A DNA stretch of 64,000 nt, taken from NCBI GenBank assembly GCA_910584825.1, contig CAJUCI010000011.1, positions 1 to 64,000 on the forward strand, in the 5' to 3' direction. The notes beneath the pieces are model-generated. The model saw only the letters and a list, made by a program, of their open reading frames with translations. It was not told where the DNA came from and did no database searches. Source of the DNA: an uncultured Duncaniella sp. GTDB taxonomy: Bacteria > Bacteroidota > Bacteroidia > Bacteroidales > Muribaculaceae. Shown here in pieces: positions 33,546 to 41,534 of this stretch (position 1 is its first letter; every line of letters begins with the position of its first letter). The position numbers were made by a program, and so were the translations under genes.

Positions 33546-33974
33546 TCAGAGCCTTCTGACTCGCCAAACTATTTTCTGCGCCAGCCGACGGCGCATCAGG
33601 TAGAGGCCGAAGTCGTACACGGCGAGTGCCACGAAACCGACCACAAGCGACATCGCGCCGCTGTCGGGCCACAAGAGCCTGACGGCGAGAATCACACCGA
33701 TAAATATTATCGTAGGCAGGATGAGTGCCCACCACGTGGCGCGCAGGGTGGAGCCTGACGTTGCCGACACCTCCACACGCTCGCCTTCGCGATAATCGCG
33801 TGCGTCGGGGGTGTCGATTATCAGTGACTCACCTCCGCCGTCCGAGCCGTCCTTATTGCACAACGAAGCCACCGCGCATCCGTCACAGCTGCATGAGCCG
33901 TCGGTGCGCAGGGTCAGTGAACCGTCGGTGACACGGATGACAGTACCGATGTGGGTGACGTAATCCTGCTTCAT
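33546..33974 (-). CDS. RseC/SoxR-reducing family protein
   Basis: A 142-residue inner-membrane protein of the RseC family. The N-terminal part has the cysteine cluster CSCDGCAVASLCNKD (about 28-43), a probable Fe-S or metal site. A short beta-region and two transmembrane helices follow (about 82-103 and 107-127; TWWALILPTIIFIGVILAVR). In Bacteroidetes this gene heads the rnf operon and is thought to help Rnf-linked reduction, which is the context here. It is driven by the consensus promoter at 33990-34020 with almost no leader. Confidence 0.87.
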   Translation of the reverse strand: MKQDYVTHIGTVIRVTDGSLTLRTDGSCSCDGCAVASLCNKDGSDGGGESLIIDTPDARDYREGERVEVSATSGSTLRATWWALILPTIIFIGVILAVRLLWPDSGAMSLVVGFVALAVYDFGLYLMRRRLAQKIVWRVRRL

Positions 33975-33989
33975 GGTAAAATATCAGCG

Positions 33990-34020
33990 CAAAGGTACGG
34001 AATAAATTTTTTAATTCAAA
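33990..34020 (-). promoter_or_regulatory. Promoter of the rseC-rnfB-rnfC operon
   Basis: Minus strand: TTTG (34017-34020), 19 nt, TACCTTTG (33990-33997). The ATG at 33974 is only about 16 nt below the -7 box, implying a very short leader. Confidence 0.78.
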
Positions 34021-34022
34021 AA

Positions 34023-34538
34023 TTATCTGAAGTGAGCCGGTGAAAGCACAAAGGGCAGGGGAGCACGCAGCACTATGTTTTTGTCATTGTTGACGCGCTG
34101 CCATGCGGCAAGGGCCTCCTCGGGGGTGGATACGCTCGAGGTGATGACGTAGTACATCGGTTCGCGCGTATGCACAATCATCGCGCTGTCATATCCGCCG
34201 TCAATGAGACGCTGGCGCATCTGCTTGGCATTGAATATCTGACGGAACTGGCCCACGACGATGTTGTAACGCTTCACATTGTCACGTGACGAGCCTCCGC
34301 CGTCGGTATATCCGATATATTCCTTGCGCATCGGCAGTGAGTCGGTGCCGACTACGAGCCGTGAGGTGGTGGCACTGTTGCGTATGCGGCCATAGATTGT
34401 GGAGTCTATGCCGGCGTTTTCGCGCTTCTGCTCGGCGGCCACCTCATATGCCTTGCGGTAATTCTCTTCGGTGGTCTTGCATGAGATGACGGCCATGCCG
34501 GCAAGGACAGCCGAGATTATGATGAGGAGATACTTCAT
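34023..34538 (-). CDS. SPOR-like lipoprotein
   Basis: A 171-residue lipoprotein with signal peptide and lipobox VISC at about residue 20. The C-terminal half (about 88-165; RYNIVVGQFRQIFNAKQMRQ then RLIDGGYDSAMIV) has the beta-alpha-beta-beta pattern of a SPOR domain, which binds denuded peptidoglycan at the septum. The middle is basic and charged. It is probably a periplasmic cell-wall or division-associated protein. It starts 45 nt after the ilvA stop on the same strand and ends next to the rnf promoter, so it may share the ilvA transcript. Confidence 0.75.
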   Translation of the reverse strand: MKYLLIIISAVLAGMAVISCKTTEENYRKAYEVAAEQKRENAGIDSTIYGRIRNSATTSRLVVGTDSLPMRKEYIGYTDGGGSSRDNVKRYNIVVGQFRQIFNAKQMRQRLIDGGYDSAMIVHTREPMYYVITSSVSTPEEALAAWQRVNNDKNIVLRAPLPFVLSPAHFR

Positions 34539-34583
34539 TTTAATTAGTAATTGGCAATTAGTAATTAGTAATTTTCGGAACCG

Positions 34584-35789
34584 TTAATTTACTACGTGGT
34601 GGCCGGCTTCTGAAAGGGCTTTCTTGAGCTGGGCAATGTGGTCGTGGTTACGGGTCTCGACTTCGATGCGGAGTATGCAGCCGTTGATTGATGTGGTGTC
34701 GGAATTGCGCTCGTGGGTCACGGAGATGATGTTGGCCCCGTTCTCGCCGAGTATGCTGCAGATGCTTGAGAGCTGTCCGGGCTTGTCGCCTACGTCGAGC
34801 TTGAATGTGTAGTTGCGTCCGCTCTTGACGAGTCCGCGGGTGATGACACGGTTGAGGATGGTGACATCAATATTGCCGCCCGACACCACGCACACGGTCT
34901 TCTTGCCCTTGATGGGCACTTTGTCAAACATCGCGGCGGCCACCGATACCGCTCCGGCACCTTCGGCCACGAGCTTCTGCTGCTCGATAAGGGCAAGGAT
35001 GGCGGCTGCAATCTCGTCCTCGGATACGGTGACGATTTCATCGACATACTTTGAGCAGAAGTCATAGGTGTTGACTCCCGGCTCCTTGACGGCGATGCCG
35101 TCGGCGATGGTGGCCACGGAGTTGAGGTGCTCACGCTTGCCGTCCTTTATTGAGACGAACATCGAGGGCGCGCCCTCGGCCTGTACGCCATAGACTTTGA
35201 CGTCGGGTTTGAGCTGCTTGAGGGTGAACGCTATGCCGGCAATGAGTCCGCCGCCGCCGATGGGCACGATTACGGCCTCGACGTCGGGCATCTCCTCGAG
35301 TATCTCGAGGGCTATGGTGCCCTGTCCGGCTATCACTTTGGGGTCGTCGAAGGGGTGGATGAAGGTGTAGCCATGCTCTTTCTGCAGCTCCACGGCCTTC
35401 TGATAGGCGTCGTCATATACGCCCGGCACGAGGCAAACCTCGGCTCCGAGACGCTTGGTGGCCTCGATTTTTGAGATGGGCGCACCTGCAGGGAGGCAGA
35501 TGAGCGACTTGATGCCGTTGTGGGTTGCGGCGAGGGCTACGCCCTGGGCATGGTTGCCGGCCGAGCAGGCTATCACGCCTTTCTCGCGCTCTTCGGGGGT
35601 GAGCTGTGATATCTTATAGTAGGCACCGCGCAATTTGAACGCGCCGGTGTGCTGTAGATTCTCGGGCTTGAGATAAACCTCTGATTCGGGGTTGAGACGG
35701 GTCACGCCTATGAGACGGGGATGACGTGCGACATCGCGTAGCACTTGTGCGGCGCGGTATACTTCGGATATTTCGAGCTGTTCGGCCAT
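34584..35789 (-). CDS. ilvA: Threonine ammonia-lyase
   Basis: A 401-residue PLP enzyme that deaminates L-threonine to 2-oxobutanoate, the first step of isoleucine synthesis. The PLP lysine lies in AFKLRGAYYK (about 51-60). Substrate loops SAGNHAQG and the glycine-rich phosphate loop PIGGGGLIAG (about 180-190) are present, as is the VSGGNID motif. A single C-terminal ACT domain (about 325-400; LDVGDKPGQLSSICSILGEN) makes it the one-ACT form, in which feedback by isoleucine or valine is possible. Intact. A -7 box TACTTTTG is at 35816-35823. Confidence 0.94.
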   Translation of the reverse strand: MAEQLEISEVYRAAQVLRDVARHPRLIGVTRLNPESEVYLKPENLQHTGAFKLRGAYYKISQLTPEEREKGVIACSAGNHAQGVALAATHNGIKSLICLPAGAPISKIEATKRLGAEVCLVPGVYDDAYQKAVELQKEHGYTFIHPFDDPKVIAGQGTIALEILEEMPDVEAVIVPIGGGGLIAGIAFTLKQLKPDVKVYGVQAEGAPSMFVSIKDGKREHLNSVATIADGIAVKEPGVNTYDFCSKYVDEIVTVSEDEIAAAILALIEQQKLVAEGAGAVSVAAAMFDKVPIKGKKTVCVVSGGNIDVTILNRVITRGLVKSGRNYTFKLDVGDKPGQLSSICSILGENGANIISVTHERNSDTTSINGCILRIEVETRNHDHIAQLKKALSEAGHHVVN

Positions 35790-35815
35790 GATATGATGAT
35801 TGGGAAATTATTATG

Positions 35816-35823
35816 CAAAAGTA
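35816..35823 (-). promoter_or_regulatory. -7 element for ilvA
   Basis: TACTTTTG on the minus strand, 27 nt before the ATG. The -33 position reads TTTC, so the match is partial. Confidence 0.45.
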
Positions 35824-35889
35824 TATATTTATTCAGATTTTAGAAAGTTTTTAGAGTTAATAAAGCGGGGGCTTATGGTTAATGAAGTC

Positions 35890-35977
35890 ATAAAGTATAG
35901 AAAGTCAAGATAATAGCTCAAATGGCCTCTCATTTGTTAGAGCCAAATGGCTATAGTCTTGACTTTCTAAACTTTAT
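35890..35977. repeat. Imperfect palindrome, GACTTTCT family
   Basis: Arms of 28 nt at 35890-35917 and 35950-35977 are inverted copies differing at about three positions. The inner 32 nt contain CAAATGGC/GCCAAATGG words. The right arm contains TTGACTTTCTAAACT, which recurs exactly at 41716-41730 beside the palindrome copy D. This marks a second dispersed repeat family. It lies between trxA and ilvA, both on the minus strand, and may terminate trxA transcription or attenuate it. Confidence 0.65.
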
Positions 35978-36002
35978 AATTCTTACATGTAGTCAGATGG
36001 GG

Positions 36003-36299
36003 CTACATCAGCGAGCGGAGCTTCTCCTCAAGCACCTCGAGCTGCTGCAGGCCTGATGCGCGCCACTGCGGCTCGCCCTTCTTGAAGACGATGAGCGTAG
36101 GCACGCTGCGTATCTGATATTCAGCCGAGAGGTCGGGGTTGCGGTCAACGTCAATCTTGACGATTGTGGCACTGTCGCCCACCTTTTGTTTCAGCTGCTC
36201 AAGGATGGGACCCTGCATCTTGCACGGGCCGCACCAGGTGGCGAAGAAGTCGACAAGCACAGGCTTGTCACTGCCTATAATCTCTTTAAACTCGCTCAT
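36003..36299 (-). CDS. trxA: Thioredoxin
   Basis: A 98-residue cytosolic thioredoxin with the redox motif WCGPCK (22-27) and the cis-Pro loop RSVPTLIVF (about 70-78). The fold is complete with the C-terminal helix LEVLEEKL. The ATG at 36297-36299 gives MSEFKEII, the standard N-terminus. An upstream TTG at 36305 in frame is less likely. It is flanked by the DJ-1 gene upstream (115 nt away) and the GACTTTCT palindrome downstream. Confidence 0.96.
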   Translation of the reverse strand: MSEFKEIIGSDKPVLVDFFATWCGPCKMQGPILEQLKQKVGDSATIVKIDVDRNPDLSAEYQIRSVPTLIVFKKGEPQWRASGLQQLEVLEEKLRSLM

Positions 36300-36413
36300 A
36301 ATCAATGTATGTTTATTAAAATGTGTCAGTTATAGGATAACGCTCCCGGTGTTTAAAAAGTTTTGCCGAGAGGGGCGTCTCTCACACATCCCGCCGGTAT
36401 CCTCTTGGCGGTC

Positions 36414-36971
36414 TCATACAAGGAGTATCCCTGCGGCTACCTGCTGTGCCGCATCCTTGCCGCACAGGGCATCAACGAGGGCGAGACCGAACAGTATTGC
36501 CGACGACGGGCCGTTGGCGGTGATTATGTTTCCGTCCACGACCACGCGCTCTGCCTTGTGCGACGCTCCCGCCTGGGCGAGATGTGCCTCGAAGCCGGGA
36601 TAGCATGTGGCGTTCTTACCCTTGAGTATGCCGAGCGGGGCGAGGGTCACAGCCGGAGCGGCGCAGATGGCGGCGACGTAGTGTCCTCTTTCAGCCTGTC
36701 GGCGCAGCATTGTGCCGAGCTGCTGACAAGCGGCGAGATTGCTCGCGCCGGGCATGCCGCCGGGGCATACGAAGAGGTCGGGGGCCATGATGGCGACTTC
36801 GCTGATTATCGAGTCGGCTTTGACCGTGACGCCGTGTGCGCCGGTCACGTCGCGGGTGTCAGACACTGAGACGGTTGTGACGTCAACACCTGCGCGGCGC
36901 AGGAGGTCTACGGGGGCGAGGGCCTCGATTTCCTCGAAGCCGTCAGCCAGGAATACATATGCTTTAGCCAT
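36414..36971 (-). CDS. DJ-1/PfpI family protein (YajL/ThiJ-like)
   Basis: A 185-residue cytosolic protein with the DJ-1 fold. The conserved glutamate lies in LADGFEEIEALAPVDLLRRA (about 7-26). The reactive cysteine is in the nucleophile elbow AAICAAPAVTLAP (about residue 103). GGMPGASNL matches the family glycine-rich loop. YajL-type members act as thiol-oxidation sensors or chaperones, and a glyoxalase or deglycase activity is debated. The length is right. A TAAATTTG -7 box lies at 37012-37019 on this strand. The gene diverges from apbE. Confidence 0.9.
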   Translation of the reverse strand: MAKAYVFLADGFEEIEALAPVDLLRRAGVDVTTVSVSDTRDVTGAHGVTVKADSIISEVAIMAPDLFVCPGGMPGASNLAACQQLGTMLRRQAERGHYVAAICAAPAVTLAPLGILKGKNATCYPGFEAHLAQAGASHKAERVVVDGNIITANGPSSAILFGLALVDALCGKDAAQQVAAGILLV

Positions 36972-37041
36972 ATTATTGTGGGTTGGATTATGTGTGTGGG
37001 TTGATTCTCCACAAATTTACACTTCTTTCGGGATATTTCCG

Positions 37042-37049
37042 TAATTTTG
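37042..37049 (+). promoter_or_regulatory. -7 element fixing the apbE start
   Basis: TAATTTTG on the plus strand. It lies between the most distal in-frame ATG (36983) and the ATG at 37064, so only 37064 or the ATG at 37073 can be translated from this promoter. Confidence 0.5.
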
Positions 37050-37063
37050 CGGTGATAAAATTC

Positions 37064-38077
37064 ATGTCACATATGTTCATAACCCGTAAGACCGTCCTAA
37101 AGTTCCCACATATAATATATATCATGCTGTTGTCGCTCGTCATGTCGGCGTGCGACGGCGCGGCGTCCTATCGCAACGCTGAAGGGGTGATGTGGAACAC
37201 CACATATCACGTCACCTATCGGGCCGACCGCGACTTGCACGACTCCATTATCATGGTGATGAAGCAGGTGGAGAGGTCGCTGAGCCCGTTTGCCGACAGT
37301 TCGCTTATCTCGGCGGTCAACCGTGGCGACTCCGTGCGGGTAGATTCGCTGCTTGAGCGGGTGTTCCGCGCGTCGGTCGAGGTGAACCGTGCCAGCGACG
37401 GGGCGTTTGACCCGACTGTCGCCCCGCTGGTCAACCTGTGGGGCTACGGCTACAAGACTACAGGCGTCGAGCCTACCCAAGAGGCGATTGACTCGATGCT
37501 CATGCTCGTGGGCATAGCCGAATGCTCGATTTCGCCCGAGGGGATGGTTGTCAAGAAGCATCCGGCCACCGAGTTTAACTTCTCGGCTATCACCAAGGGC
37601 TATGGCTGCGACCTGGTCGGAGAGATGTTCAGGCGCAACGGATGCGAGGATTATATGGTGGAGATAGGCGGAGAGATAGCCTTGTCGGGCCGTTCGCCCC
37701 GCGGACGCGACTGGCGCATCATGGTTGACGCGCCTATCGACTGTGACACCGCCGTCGTGCATGAGCGCATGGCCGTCGTGGAGCTGACCGGCAGGGGTGT
37801 GGCCACTTCGGGCAACTATCGCAACTATCGCGAGACTTCGGACGGGCGCACATGGCACACCATAAGCCCGCGCGACGGGCGTCCGGCCGTGACCGACCTG
37901 CTGTCGGCCACAGTGATTGCCCCCACCTGTATGCTCGCCGATGCCTATGCCACCGCCTGCATGGCCCGGCAGGGCAGCGAGGCTATGGCAATGATAGAGT
38001 CCGCCGCCGGAGTAGAGGCTCTGCTCGTGACCCGCGACACCATCCTCGTCAGCAAAAATTTCCCCGAAATTAAATAA
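37064..38077 (+). CDS. apbE: FAD:protein FMN transferase ApbE
   Basis: A 337-residue exported lipoprotein that attaches FMN to threonine residues of proteins such as Rnf and Nqr subunits. After the signal peptide, lipobox VMSAC lies near residue 28. Family signatures are GVMWNTTYHV, FADSSLISAVNRG, DGAFDPTVAPLVNLWGYG, FNFSAITKGYGCDLV, the flavin-binding EIGGEI and the C-terminal TSGNYRNYRET / HTISPRDGRPAV. The promoter-like box at 37042-37049 supports this start over 36983. Rnf subunits are encoded about 5 kb away, though the FMN-carrying RnfD and RnfG genes are not in this window. A stem-loop overlaps its stop (38063-38085). Confidence 0.93.
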   Translation: MSHMFITRKTVLKFPHIIYIMLLSLVMSACDGAASYRNAEGVMWNTTYHVTYRADRDLHDSIIMVMKQVERSLSPFADSSLISAVNRGDSVRVDSLLERVFRASVEVNRASDGAFDPTVAPLVNLWGYGYKTTGVEPTQEAIDSMLMLVGIAECSISPEGMVVKKHPATEFNFSAITKGYGCDLVGEMFRRNGCEDYMVEIGGEIALSGRSPRGRDWRIMVDAPIDCDTAVVHERMAVVELTGRGVATSGNYRNYRETSDGRTWHTISPRDGRPAVTDLLSATVIAPTCMLADAYATACMARQGSEAMAMIESAAGVEALLVTRDTILVSKNFPEIK

Positions 38078-38085
38078 ATTTCGGG
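38063..38085 (+). terminator. Stem-loop at the apbE stop
   Basis: CCCGAAATT (38063-38071) pairs with AATTTCGGG (38077-38085) and is followed by TTTAAA. The stop codon lies inside the structure. A moderate terminator. Confidence 0.55.
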
Positions 38086-38136
38086 TTTAAAGGGGATAAA
38101 TATTGTTCTTAAACTCGTATTATGTCGTGAAGGTAT

Positions 38137-38187
38137 GTTTTATAACATATTTTCTTAGCAGTGTTATAAAACTTTTGATTACCTTTG
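38137..38187 (+). promoter_or_regulatory. Promoter with 11-bp inverted-repeat operator for the small ORFs
   Basis: GTTTTATAACA (38137-38147) and TGTTATAAAAC (38162-38172) are perfect inverted copies 14 nt apart. The -7 box TACCTTTG is at 38180-38187, so the half-sites flank the expected -33 region (TTAG at 38155-38158). Repression or activation by a dimeric regulator is likely. Confidence 0.65.
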
Positions 38188-38238
38188 TGCGTTCTTTCAT
38201 TGAATCACATAAGTATCAACTATTAAAAATTACTGCTT

Positions 38239-38367
38239 ATGACTGTTTTATTCAAATCTTTCCGTGTAGAGATGAAGAACATGCTTCATCATCTGGGCGA
38301 GGCCGAGAGCTTCCGCACCACCGGCGATTGCAGTGTTCACACTTTTAACGGCCGCAAGGCTCAGTAA
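38239..38367 (+). CDS. Small ORF 1 (42 aa)
   Basis: I do not recognise this product. It begins MTVLFKSFRVEMKNMLHHLG and ends FNGRKAQ. It has no hydrophobic segment, a mildly basic N-terminus, one cysteine and four His-bearing positions. Support for translation: it lies about 50 nt below a promoter with an operator, and it has the leader TTAAAAATTAC (38223-38233) six bases before its ATG, identical to the leader before small ORF 2. A strong terminator follows ORF 2. It could be a functional microprotein or a leader peptide. Its reading frame is shorter than usual gene callers accept. Confidence 0.5.
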   Translation: MTVLFKSFRVEMKNMLHHLGEAESFRTTGDCSVHTFNGRKAQ

Positions 38368-38469
38368 AAAATCGCCAAAGTGCGTCGGGCAGACGCCGCT
38401 TACGTTTCACAACTATTCTACACACTAATTCCTTTATCAACCAACATCACTGTTAAAAATTACACAACA

Positions 38470-38556
38470 ATGAAAATTTCAAACGTCTATCGCCGCGTGC
38501 GCGATGCTTATCGCGAGTCGGCAGCTCTTATTTACCGTTACAACACGCGTCTCTAA
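38470..38556 (+). CDS. Small ORF 2 (28 aa)
   Basis: I do not recognise this product. The ORF encodes a 28-residue, strongly basic peptide rich in Arg and Tyr (MKISNVYRRVRDAY, ending RYNTRL), probably one amphipathic helix. The exact 11-mer TTAAAAATTAC (38453-38463) precedes its ATG by seven bases, as for small ORF 1. The 102 nt between the ORFs contain a GCGTc...gACGC hairpin but no third ORF I can support. A terminator stands about 95 nt downstream. Confidence 0.5.
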   Translation: MKISNVYRRVRDAYRESAALIYRYNTRL

Positions 38557-38650
38557 GAGCATTCAGCAAGCGGGTGTGATTGAGTGTCAAATCTTGTGAA
38601 GATACCGTCCTCCACCCTTATTTTAAGTAAATAACTTCAAAAACATACGT

Positions 38651-38683
38651 AATCGCGACCCCCGCCGGGCCGCGATTTTTTGT
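38651..38683 (+). terminator. Terminator of the small-ORF transcript
   Basis: AATCGCG (38651-38657) pairs with CGCGATT (38671-38677) with a GC-rich inner loop, followed by a T-run. A good intrinsic terminator closing a transcript of about 480 nt. A partial REP-like word TGTAGGAGCGA follows at 38693-38703. Confidence 0.8.
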
Positions 38684-38712
38684 GGCAGCAGTGTAGGAGC
38701 GAGTAGAAATTC

Positions 38713-38842
38713 AAGAAGGGGACAAAAGGACACAAGGGACAAAAGCGACATAAGAAAAATATATTTTCCTGATAGTCAATGATTATTCTGGAATGATAAA
38801 CTTATGTCTCTTATGTCGCTTTTGTCCTTTTGTCCCTTTCTT
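38713..38842. repeat. Palindromic GACAwAAG element, copy C
   Basis: Arms 38713-38754 and 38801-38842 (42 nt each) are imperfect inverted copies. The left arm has GACA starts spaced 8, 9 and 9 nt. The right arm has the same unit types shifted by one, as if units had been exchanged. The 46-nt loop shares TCAATGATTATT (38776-38787) and its flanks with copy D in the same orientation. It lies between the small-ORF terminator and the pectate lyase gene, which are co-directional. Confidence 0.75.
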
Positions 38843-38925
38843 TGATTATGGCACATCGCCTTGTGTGGTTTGAGCGGAATTATTCGTAAATTTGCATTTG
38901 AAAAACTATCCTTATAAACAAGACC

Positions 38926-40476
38926 ATGAAATTCGGTAAAATCATTCAGAAATCATCTATCATATCCCGCAGATGCCGTGTGGCGGCTGTGACGCTGACA
39001 TTGGGTGCTGTGGCGGCTATGGGCGGCGACCTCGTGGCCTTTCCGGGGGCCGAGGGGTTCGGACGCAATGCTTCGGGCGGACGCGGGGGCAAAGTCTATC
39101 ATGTCACCACGCTGGCCGATGGCGAGACTCCGGGCACTCTGCGTCACGCCTTGATGCAGGAGGGGCCGCGCACGGTGGTGTTTGACGTGGCCGGTACGAT
39201 ATTTCTCGACTCGGCTCTGCGTGTCACCAACGGCAATCTAACCATAGCCGGTCAGACTGCACCCGGGCAGGGCGTATGTATAGCCGGACGCCAGGTGAGT
39301 CTGCGCGGCGACAATACCATAGTGCGTTATCTGCGTTTCCGTGTGGGCAACGAGGGGCCGGGCGAACCTGACGGCCTCGGCAGCAACGAGGCGCGCGACG
39401 TGATTATCGACCATTGCACCATTAGCTGGTCGGTTGACGAGACGTGTGCCGTGTATGGAGGCGAGAATGTCACCGTGCAGTGGTGCATATCGTCAGAGAG
39501 TCTGCGCAACGGCGGCCATCATAAGGGTGCCCACGGCTACGGGGCCATTTGGGGCGGCGACCATGCGTCGTTTCACCACAATCTGCTGGCCCATCACGAG
39601 AGCCGCGCGCCGCGACTCGGCCCGCACGTAGTGACGCAGGACCGCGAGCATGTGGACATGCGCAACAATGTAATCTACAACTGGGCCGGTTCGGGATGCT
39701 ATGGCGGCGAGGGTATGAGATGCAACATCGTCAACAACTATTATAAGCCCGGACCTGCCACGCCGCGCGACAGCAAGGTGGGCCACCGCATAATGTCGAT
39801 AGGGGTGCGCACCACCCGCTACACTCATCATGACACGCCACAGCCCAATGCGTGGGACAAGATGTGGCACCGCTGGGGCGAGTTTTTCATTGACGGCAAT
39901 GTCATGGAGGGGTATCCCGACGTGACTGCCGACAACTGGACGCGCGGAGTGATAGAGCAGGGGATGGAGGATGACTACGACGGCATGTATACCGACTCGC
40001 TTTTCACCCGCTTGCGCCTCGACGCTCCTATTGATGCGGGATTTGTGACAACGCATACTCCTGATGAGGCGTATGAGCTGGTGCTTGCCGATGCGGGATG
40101 CTCGCTCAACCGCGATGCGCTCGACCGCCGTATCATTGCCGAGACGCGTGAGTGTACAGCCTTGCGCCGAGGCTCGGTGGCTCAAGATGCCGACATGAAG
40201 CCGGGACTTATAGATGTGCCGGCCGATGCCCAGGAGCCGGGCGAGGCAAGCCCGTGGCCGTCGCTCAACGACGGCGGCGTGACTGCCGAAGAGCTCCGCG
40301 ACACCGATGGCGACGGCATTCCCGACCTGTGGGAGATAAAGCTGTGGCTCAATCCCCTCGACCCCTCCGACGGCCAGGCGGCGACACTCAGCCCCGACGG
40401 ATATACCAACCTCGAAGTGTATCTCAACACCCTCGCCTCGCAGGCTCAGAGCCGCAATCTGAATAGTGGATGTTGA
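38926..40476 (+). CDS. Pectate lyase-like protein (PL1-type parallel beta-helix)
   Basis: A 516-residue exported polysaccharide lyase-like protein. The signal peptide is about 1-38 (long n-region). The mature protein starts in the family way, VAFPGAEGFGRNASGGRGGK, then VYHVTTLADGETPGTLRHAL. Beta-helix turns include NTIVRYLRFRVG and DVIIDHCTISWSVDE, with Ca-binding acids. The catalytic-region basic residues lie in SFHHNLLAHHESRAPRLG. The tail carries DTDGDGIPDLWE, a thrombospondin-type-3-like Ca-binding repeat. It is predicted to cleave polygalacturonate or a related uronan. It stands alone with a -7 box TAAATTTG (38887-38894). Together with two GH51 genes nearby it suggests pectin use. Confidence 0.87.
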   Translation: MKFGKIIQKSSIISRRCRVAAVTLTLGAVAAMGGDLVAFPGAEGFGRNASGGRGGKVYHVTTLADGETPGTLRHALMQEGPRTVVFDVAGTIFLDSALRVTNGNLTIAGQTAPGQGVCIAGRQVSLRGDNTIVRYLRFRVGNEGPGEPDGLGSNEARDVIIDHCTISWSVDETCAVYGGENVTVQWCISSESLRNGGHHKGAHGYGAIWGGDHASFHHNLLAHHESRAPRLGPHVVTQDREHVDMRNNVIYNWAGSGCYGGEGMRCNIVNNYYKPGPATPRDSKVGHRIMSIGVRTTRYTHHDTPQPNAWDKMWHRWGEFFIDGNVMEGYPDVTADNWTRGVIEQGMEDDYDGMYTDSLFTRLRLDAPIDAGFVTTHTPDEAYELVLADAGCSLNRDALDRRIIAETRECTALRRGSVAQDADMKPGLIDVPADAQEPGEASPWPSLNDGGVTAEELRDTDGDGIPDLWEIKLWLNPLDPSDGQAATLSPDGYTNLEVYLNTLASQAQSRNLNSGC

Positions 40477-40521
40477 GTAGGGATTGTATAATTCTAAATT
40501 CTTAATTTTTAATTCTTTCCC

Positions 40522-41523
40522 ATGATTCTTCCTGTCTATCGTGCCGCCGATGACCGCTATGACAGCGGCATGCAATATGCCCGTTGCGGGCGCAGCGGAG
40601 TGCTGTTGCCTCGGGTGTCGCTTGGCCTGTGGCACAACTTCGGTGACGTGAACACGCTTGCCGGAAGCCGTGACATGCTCCACTTTGCCTTTGACCACGG
40701 TGTCACATGTTTTGACCTTGCCAACAATTACGGCCCCTCCTACGGGTCGGCCGAAGAGACGTTCGGGCGCGTGATGGAAGGCTCGTTCCGACCATATCGC
40801 GACGAGATGTTTATTGCCACCAAGGCGGGATATGACATGTGGCCCGGTCCGTATGGCAACTGGGGCTCACGCAAATATCTCTTCGCCTCGCTCCATCAGA
40901 GCCTCCGCCGCATGAATCTCGATTATGTCGATGTGTTCTACAGCCACCGTTATGACCCCGAGACCCCTCTTGAGGAGACTCTACAGGCGTTGGTTGACAT
41001 CGTGCGTCAGGGCAAGGCCCTCTATGTGGGCATCTCGCGTTGGCCAAGGGAGGCGGCTGAATTTGCCTACGGCTATCTCGCAGCGCGCGATGTGCCGTGT
41101 CTGCTCTATCAGGGTCGCTACAACATGATGGACCGTGAGGTGGAGCAGTCGGGCGTTCTCGACCAGGCATATGACAACGGTGTGGGCTTTGTGGCCTTCT
41201 CACCGCTGGAGCAGGGGATACTCACCGACCGTTATCTCAACGGCATCCCCGCCGATTCGCGCGTGGCCAAGGGTGGACATCTCAAGGCCGCAAGTATCAC
41301 GCCCGAAATTATCGGCAAGGTGCGCGCGCTCAACGAGATAGCACTCCGTCGCGGCCAGACCCTTGCCGAGATGTCGCTTGCATGGCTGCTGAAGGATGGG
41401 AAAGTTACTTCGGTAATCATCGGCAGCAGCTCGGTATCGCAACTCGCCGACAGCCTCCGCTGCCTTGACAATACGACATTCACCCCCGAGGAGCTTGCCG
41501 CAATAGATAGTGTTCTAAAATGA
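40522..41523 (+). CDS. Aldo/keto reductase (YghZ-like)
   Basis: A 333-residue NADPH-dependent reductase of the AKR superfamily, close to YghZ (L-glyceraldehyde-3-phosphate reductase). The catalytic tetrad is visible: D and Y in FDLANNYGPSYGSAEE, K in ATKAGYDMWPGPYG, H in DVFYSHRYDP. The C-terminal cofactor part has IIGSSSVSQL. The N-terminus MILPVYRAADDRYDSGMQYAR matches the YghZ lead-in, so the distal ATG is kept. In Bacteroidales the physiological substrate is unknown. It is 45 nt downstream of the pectate lyase gene, with an AT-rich tract between them, and may be cotranscribed. Confidence 0.92.
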   Translation: MILPVYRAADDRYDSGMQYARCGRSGVLLPRVSLGLWHNFGDVNTLAGSRDMLHFAFDHGVTCFDLANNYGPSYGSAEETFGRVMEGSFRPYRDEMFIATKAGYDMWPGPYGNWGSRKYLFASLHQSLRRMNLDYVDVFYSHRYDPETPLEETLQALVDIVRQGKALYVGISRWPREAAEFAYGYLAARDVPCLLYQGRYNMMDREVEQSGVLDQAYDNGVGFVAFSPLEQGILTDRYLNGIPADSRVAKGGHLKAASITPEIIGKVRALNEIALRRGQTLAEMSLAWLLKDGKVTSVIIGSSSVSQLADSLRCLDNTTFTPEELAAIDSVLK

Positions 41524-41534
41524 AGCCGTAACAT

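Noticed and set aside
36300..36305. TTG start for trxA adding two residues
   Set aside because: The ATG at 36297-36299 gives the normal thioredoxin N-terminus, so the rarer codon is not needed.
36983..37063. Longer ApbE start at 36983
   Set aside because: A -7 box at 37042-37049 lies inside the extension, and the shorter form begins a normal lipoprotein signal sequence.
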